In this document: positions 58,301-64,000 of the stretch, piece after piece | Layout: each line of letters opens with the position of its first letter | How positions within the stretch are numbered: position 1 is the stretch's first letter | DNA from: Rhea pennata | Lineage: Eukaryota > Chordata > Aves > Rheiformes > Rheidae | Length of the DNA stretch: 64,000 nt | Direction of reading: 5' to 3' | Assembly: GCF_028389875.1 (NCBI RefSeq) | Contig: NC_084663.1 | Coordinates: forward strand, 94,161,265-94,225,264 | The notes under the pieces: generated by a model | Seen by the model: the letters and a program-made list of their open reading frames with translations, nothing else | Databases searched by the model: none | What the model was told of the DNA's origin: nothing | Made by a program: the position numbers and the translations under genes

Positions 58301-61300
58301 TGAGCCTGATGATGTCCTGGGGCTCTGTTGTGAGTAATCCTCAGTAAGAGGAGCTACATGCACATACAGCCCTGGGCAGCGGCTGGCACTTAGCAAAGCC
58401 TCAGTGAGGGGAGGGACAGCTAATTTGTCTGGGAATACTACAGTCTTTCTGCAAAATCAGCAACCCCTTTTCATATCTTGTAGCATTTAATGACTTTTGA
58501 GACTGAGAATCAAGCAGCAGAGATTGACACTGTGGTTCACCTAGAGCAAAGCAAGCTTGCCTGGGGAAGTCACAGGTGGGGGTGGTGCCCGTAGCGGAGG
58601 ATTTGCGCAGAAGGGGCTATCTGAACCATGCCTGCCTTGCAGAGTCCCTCACCAGGAATGCTAACCTCGCGCCACACTCACTCCTCACTCTTGGCAGGAC
58701 CAGTAGGTATTTTAGTCAGTGCAGAAAACATCAGTGGGACGGCTGTTGGGACATTAAACTCCAGATTGCATGGATGGGGTAAAATACAGCTTTCGAGTCC
58801 CCTCAATCTTGGGAGTGACCATCCTCTTCAACAGCAGCAACAGCAAAACGGTGACACGTTCATTTTTGGTTTGAGCTGGATTGTGTTAACCTTCAGCGAG
58901 AGCTGAGTCATTAAAAAAAAAAGGCATCTCTGTAGAGCACTGCGAAAAGCACTGAAGCTTTCCCAGCATTCCCTGCTGACTAATTTAGGCAGCTTTCCAC
59001 TCAGACAGATGGCAATTGGAGATTAAATCAGAGATAATTAGCTTTCCTCATGTTTAGGTATGGAAACTATAGTGCATAACTCAGGGCTGTGGATTCCTCT
59101 ACAGGAGGCACACATCTAAAAGTTAGCATTCCCATACAGACTGTCGTACCATCAATTGATATTTCTGGATCTTTGCAGATGTAACGCAGAAACATTGAAG
59201 TGAATTTGTGCAAGCTTTTCCATGGGAAGGAGCACTGTTCTGAGTTTCCTTATAACAACTAATACATTTGCATTGTGAAGCACTCTGTTTTTTTGTCTTT
59301 TAGTCAGCACCTTTATCCTGGGAGTTTTATTGTTTATTTGATTTCAGTTTTCATTTAAGGAAATACAATTAATATTACCCTGAATGTTCAGATCCAATAG
59401 ATTTACATCTCTGTTCCCCTGGAGAAATTCACTGCTTTACAAATCTGTTATTTCTTTGAAAATAGTAATGAATGTGGTAAGATGTGGATGGATTTTATTC
59501 TGACAGATGTAAGCTGACTGGCAGTCTTTCCCATTCAGAGAAGAAGGTATCAGTTAGGAGGACTTGACATATTGCATTAAATGAATTAGATTTTCAACTA
59601 TGCTGTGTCTCTAGTAGCTTGTGATATCTTCAGAAGTAGTACTGTTTTGGATATTGTGTGATAATTTTTCCTATATTCACACGTAGAAAAGTGAAACGAA
59701 GTATGAAAAGCATTTAGGGGATCAGATAAAGGCTCTCCTGCTACCTGTACAACAGTTCTTTGTTAGCTCAGGAACACTTCACGTGCACAGTGCGGTTCTC
59801 AGCAACAAAGCTGCTCATTAGAGCTTTTCTTATGTATTTTTACCTGTAAATAGTCTGGATTTTTTTTTTTTTTTTAGCTTCAGTGCTAAGATAGTGAAGC
59901 TATAAAGGTTTTTCAAAAACAACCTTGATATTTACAATATTTGAACTTTTCCAATCCGCACTGTCACTTTGGATTTAGCTTTCTACTAGTAGTTAGTAGT
60001 AAAGTTATGTATACTGGTTGATTTTTCAAGATCCAGAAGCAATGTGAACATACTTGTTGCAATGCTGAGTTGAGAGCACTGGAAACTGAAGGCATTAATG
60101 TTATCAGAGAAGCTGCTCAAACTTCTGTTCATGTCCTGCAGCTTTATATTGCCCCTGAGCTGGCAGCACTAGTGACCTAGGAGATTTCCAAGACTTAGTG
60201 GTAGTGTAGTAGCGTGGGGTAAGTGTTGCCACTTATCTCATTATTTTTCTTTATATTTTTTTCTTTTTCTTTCCTTTTTGCCTCCCCTCCTTCAATGAAT
60301 TTAGCTTTACAGTTTTTGATGACTTGTTTTGCTACATTCCTGAGAATTTAAGAGCTCTCTATGCATGCACAAATCACAGCAGACTGACTTGCAGAATCTG
60401 CTTTGGGGAGTAAATTTTATCTCAAGCGGCTTGTTTTTCCTGTGTTTTTTTTTTTTTCATGTCAGTTCTTGAGAAAATGTAGGGAGCAGCACAGCAGAAA
60501 TCAACATTTCACTGATAGTGAGCATACACATGCAAAGCATGTCTGTAGTCAGAGCCTCAAACAGTATTTAAACAGAAATCAAACAGTTCAGTGTTGCACA
60601 CTGGTAGGAACATGTTCTCACCTATTTGCTGGCCCATTTATTTCACCCAAATCTGCACATTGATGATGAGTTGTTGTTCTTCTTTCTTTTTAGTCCCCAT
60701 AGTAAAAAATAATAATAAAAAAATCAAGAATGGGATTTGTGGCATCAAATAACCAAGTCATTGTGTATTTGGTCCTATTCCTGACTGGAACTTGCAGATG
60801 TTAGTGTGAAAACTAGCCTTTCTTTAAAAAAAAAAAAGAGAGAGAGAAAAAAAAGGCACCTGTGTCTCCTTAGGGCCAAATTCCAAAACCAGTACACATC
60901 TGGATTTGTGCTGTTGTGACTGAGCAAGGGATTAGTCTGTCTGATTTACTTCAGATTTACTGCTGATACAGATGAGCATTTCACACTCCAGGTGCTGGTA
61001 TTGAGGCAGGTGAATTAGTACTCTCAGCTACCTCTTAAAAAAAAAGAAGAAGAAAAAGAAAAAGAAGCAAAAGAACAAAATCAGGGCTCTCAGAGGGGGA
61101 AAAATCCTGCTTCATTTTTTTTTTTAATGTGGTTTATTTTAACCTTGGACTAAGATTGTATATATGTTTCTTTACTTTCCTCAAGCTGACTGGCAGATTT
61201 AGTTGCATAATTCCCAGTCATTTTTTGTGACATCTAAGATTAAATCAGCAGCTCCAAATCTGCCAGAGCTGGATGTTTTGATATCTTAGGCATTATTAAA

Positions 61301-62635
61301 AGGCATAAAGTGTGCCCTGTTTTGAGGTGAACTTGTTAGGGCTGTAGTGAGTATTTGCATATAATGCAGATATAATTCTCTGGTTGGTCTTTCTTAATTT
61401 ATTTTGCTTGATCATGACTTGTGGGAAAAAAAATCCAGTGAGCTGATACGATTTATGCCTGAATACTGTTGAAACCTGACTAACTTGGCTATTTCTAGCC
61501 TCTGTTTCCTTCCATCTTTTTCCATCCTTTCTCTCTGGGAGTCCTTGGAGGGGTTGTTCGTTTGGCCTTGAGCCGTGAACAAAGAACAATAAATGATCCT
61601 CTAGTGGGATGCATATCTTTCCATTAATTGCTTCCTGTTTTCTCAAGCATGGTGTAGCATGTCTCTCAAGGGGGGCTGGAACAAATCAATTCAAACCCAG
61701 GATGCCATATTCCTTTCAGGAAGAGCAGCTGCCTTAAGCTGACAGAAACTTTTTCAATTTTGCACGCCAATGTATGGAGAGAAAACGACTTGAACTCTGA
61801 TTTCCAGAACATGTTGCATGACCTGTTTATATTCCAGTCTTTCTGGAAGAAGAGCCGAAGGGAGAGGGAAAAGCACAGGCTGAGAAGGAATGCTACTGGC
61901 ACCACAGTATGTGGGAGGAGACTGTAATCCTATGGATTTATCTATTCTCTGTGTATTTGTTCTATCACGTATTCTACGGGCACCTACGATGTGTAATTTA
62001 TAAATAGCAGTATAGCTTAGGCTGGTTAAAGCTTTAAAGGTTAAGCTAGGAGAGTACTGCAGGGCTGGAGGAAACCTTCCTATTAAGGCTGTGTTACCGG
62101 TGGGTATTTTTGTTGTTTTGGGGATCTGGAGTTTGTTTTTTTTTTTCCTTGCCTTTTTTTTTCTCATTTGCATTTGCTTCAACTGAAACTTGGCCAGCTG
62201 AGGAAGCAGAACTATATATGTTCAGCTCGTAAGTGCTGTGGCCTTTGCATACACGGGCTGGCTTTTGGTGAAAGCTGCAGTAGCTGCTTCTGTACCCCTT
62301 GGCGGTTCTGTCGCTTCAGCCACGGCAGTGGCTGCTGGGCTGTGTTCAAGTGTGGGGCGGGAAGGAAAGTGAAGCATGTCTGCGGGAGGCCTGCGGAGGG
62401 ACAGGACGGGGAAAGCATATAAAATTGCCTGTTCCTGACTTCTGGGCTGCTTTGGAGAATTTGGTCACTTCCTGCTTGTTCTGTTCTGGAAGTATAAACA
62501 GGCAAGAAGCTCAGACCATGGACTTGCTCCTATTCTTGTTCCTAATTATAGGCAAGGTTTCTGCACATTGGTGATACTTAGAAAGTACTGGTTAGATCAG
62601 AGTCCAGTAGCTATTATTTTTCCTTTTCCCTTCCA
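52309..62635 (+). other. Long noncoding stretch, probable first intron
   Basis: No coding exon with a recognisable product. A fair acceptor (TGTCTCTCCACAG) at 53293 is followed by no convincing exon. Simple repeats: GT run at 56173-56188, poly(T) near 59860-59876, A-rich blocks near 60825-60860 and 61038-61070. If the CpG island starts a plus-strand gene, this is its first intron and the coding exons lie beyond the window. Confidence 0.4.
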
Positions 62636-62708
62636 AGCCACAAGCTGGATTTGAATCTACCCAGGACTGCCTTTTAAATTCAAGTTAGCAGTGTTTTAAC
62701 CGTACTAC
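62636..62708 (-). mobile_element. Probable CORE-SINE/MIR head, antisense
   Basis: Reads AGCCACAAGCTGGATTTGAA, TCTACCCAGGACTGCC and GTGTTTTAACCGTACTAC. This matches in order the reverse complement of a MIR-type tRNA-derived head as I remember it (AGCTGGGATTCGAACCCAGG, then GCTCTTAACCACTAC), with complements of both the B box and the A-box-side sequence. Old and diverged. Confidence 0.5.
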
Positions 62709-64000
62709 AAAAGAAAAATAAAATGTGGCATGTGTTGGAAAGAGCCCCAAGCCATTTCAGAATTTTAGAAAATACTGTTTTCTTTCTTAGAGGGGAAAAA
62801 TTAATTAAAACCAGCATCTGCCAGCTGAAAACTATCAAGCCAGCCATTTTCTTTACTTGTGTAGTATGTCAATAGCACGCTACAAAGTGTGCTGTCACCT
62901 CAGGCTGGTGCCAGGCATCCATGCGGTACTATGGTGCACTAAGCCAAAATATTAGCTCAGATCTCAAGGGTGGCTTAGCAATCCTGTTCCCCCACAATGG
63001 AGATAACACGTTCTGCCTCTCAGCAGGGCTAACTAACTCAGCATCACTCCACTGCTTCTAATATTGTTTCTGTTTGAGGGCTTTTTCAGCGATACTTAAA
63101 GCCCAGGCTCCACTACATTTTGCACATCAGTGCTTTCAGGCAGGATACGCTGACTAACGCTTTGCACTGTTGTTTTTCATCCATATAGCAAGTATTTGGT
63201 ATCAGTAAACATGACTTTGAATTTTGCATTAGTAGACCCAGAAGTGATATGTCTGTGAAACAGAGCACATCATAATTTGTAGTATCTCTGAGCACTGGCT
63301 GGCAGCAGTTTTTGCAGCCAGAAGGAGATTCAGCTGTAATAGATAAAAGATACAAAAAGCTTGTAGTAGCTGACAGAGGCTTGCATTCCTGCATCATCTT
63401 GCTATCCAAATAAGAGTCTGCAGAGTGCATGCAAACTTTTTCTTTCTTCTGGCTTATTCCTTGTTATTGTTTCTGTTCCTGCCCCCACTACAGGGCACAT
63501 GTAAAAGCTGCTGGGTACCCAGGCAGAGGGAAGAGAAGTGAGAAAGGTACTACATCACTGATCAGGTTGTGTTGGGCTACATAAATAGGAGGAAAGACAC
63601 GCTGAAACTCTGAAGAGCTTAGCTGGGTAAAGATTTGGCCAGAGCAAACTTCAAGAACAGGACTAACTGCTTCATGATCTGCGTGTGGTGTGAGGGCAGG
63701 TTGTAAAGAAATCTTTTCAATTTAAGAAGCTGCTAAATTACTACTTCCTAAGCAAATTACTGTTGCCAGAGTCTCAGATACATAGTTTTAATTCAGGGCC
63801 ACTTCACTAGCTATCTACCTTCCTCATTTAATTTTACTATTTCTGAGGACTTCTGTTTCTTAGTAAACTGATGTTGAAAGCAGCACTGGAAATGATGAAA
63901 AACTTAATTAAAAAGTGTGTGAGGAGAAGGCACTAAAATGACTTGATCACTTAAATACAGTTAAGACTCTACTGAGTGCTGTTGTGTGTCTGACACAGCA
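62709..64000. other. Noncoding stretch to the window end
   Basis: No gene, RNA gene or named repeat recognised. A 105-codon minus-strand frame at 63113-63430 shows no domain or splice context. Confidence 0.5.

Noticed and set aside
62521-62574. Short hydrophobic frame MDLLLFLFLIIGKVSAHW
   Set aside because: It resembles a signal peptide, but it ends after 18 codons and does not match the N terminus of ST3GAL6 as I remember it. Chance is the simplest explanation.

Overview
This window looks like nuclear DNA from a bird, most likely a passerine. It holds one complete vertebrate protein gene (CPOX, seven exons, minus strand), two intact tRNA genes, CR1 LINEs with the avian 3' end (tail built on ATTCTATGA), and one short chimera of a tRNA-Ile head joined to a CR1 tail. 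That chimera has the structure of the passerine SINE family described from zebra finch as TguSINE1. Introns, CpG-island promoters and long gene-poor spacers are typical of a vertebrate. No prokaryotic gene, CRISPR array or recognisable retroviral protein was seen.

Layout. 1-2,000: GC-rich segment with tRNA-Ile(AAT) at 673-746 and tRNA-Asp(GTC) at 1643-1714, both on the plus strand and each followed by a TTTT Pol III terminator. A perfect 110-bp tandem duplication lies between them. 4,495-14,500: CPOX on the minus strand, from a candidate poly(A) signal at 4495-4500 to a CpG-island promoter with a repetitive GC-box array near 14,240-14,500. The spliced frame encodes 415 residues with every splice site canonical. 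14,500-50,100: a spacer of about 36 kb with no supported gene. It contains the tRNA-CR1 SINE (15,583-15,731), two clear CR1 copies (18,003-18,250 and 37,848-38,280), older CR1/L3- and MIR-like remnants, a MITE-like element with inverted ends (35,265-35,604), a strong hairpin (19,319-19,370) and an unusual set of interleaved palindromes (33,703-33,744). 50,100-52,220: candidate exons and a very GC-rich CpG island with two splice donors reading rightwards. By the gene order known in human (CPOX, then ST3GAL6 head to head) this is probably the ST3GAL6 promoter and untranslated first exon; that is inference, because no ST3GAL6 coding sequence is in the window. 52,220-64,000: sequence consistent with a long first intron, with one likely CORE-SINE remnant.

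How the parts relate. CPOX makes the mitochondrial enzyme that turns coproporphyrinogen III into protoporphyrinogen IX in haem synthesis. The most interesting relation is among the repeats: the SINE copies the tRNA-Ile gene of this window including seven bases of its 3' trailer, and its tail matches the nearby CR1 copy without a difference over 37 bases. The window thus shows a likely kind of source tRNA gene, the partner LINE and the resulting SINE together.
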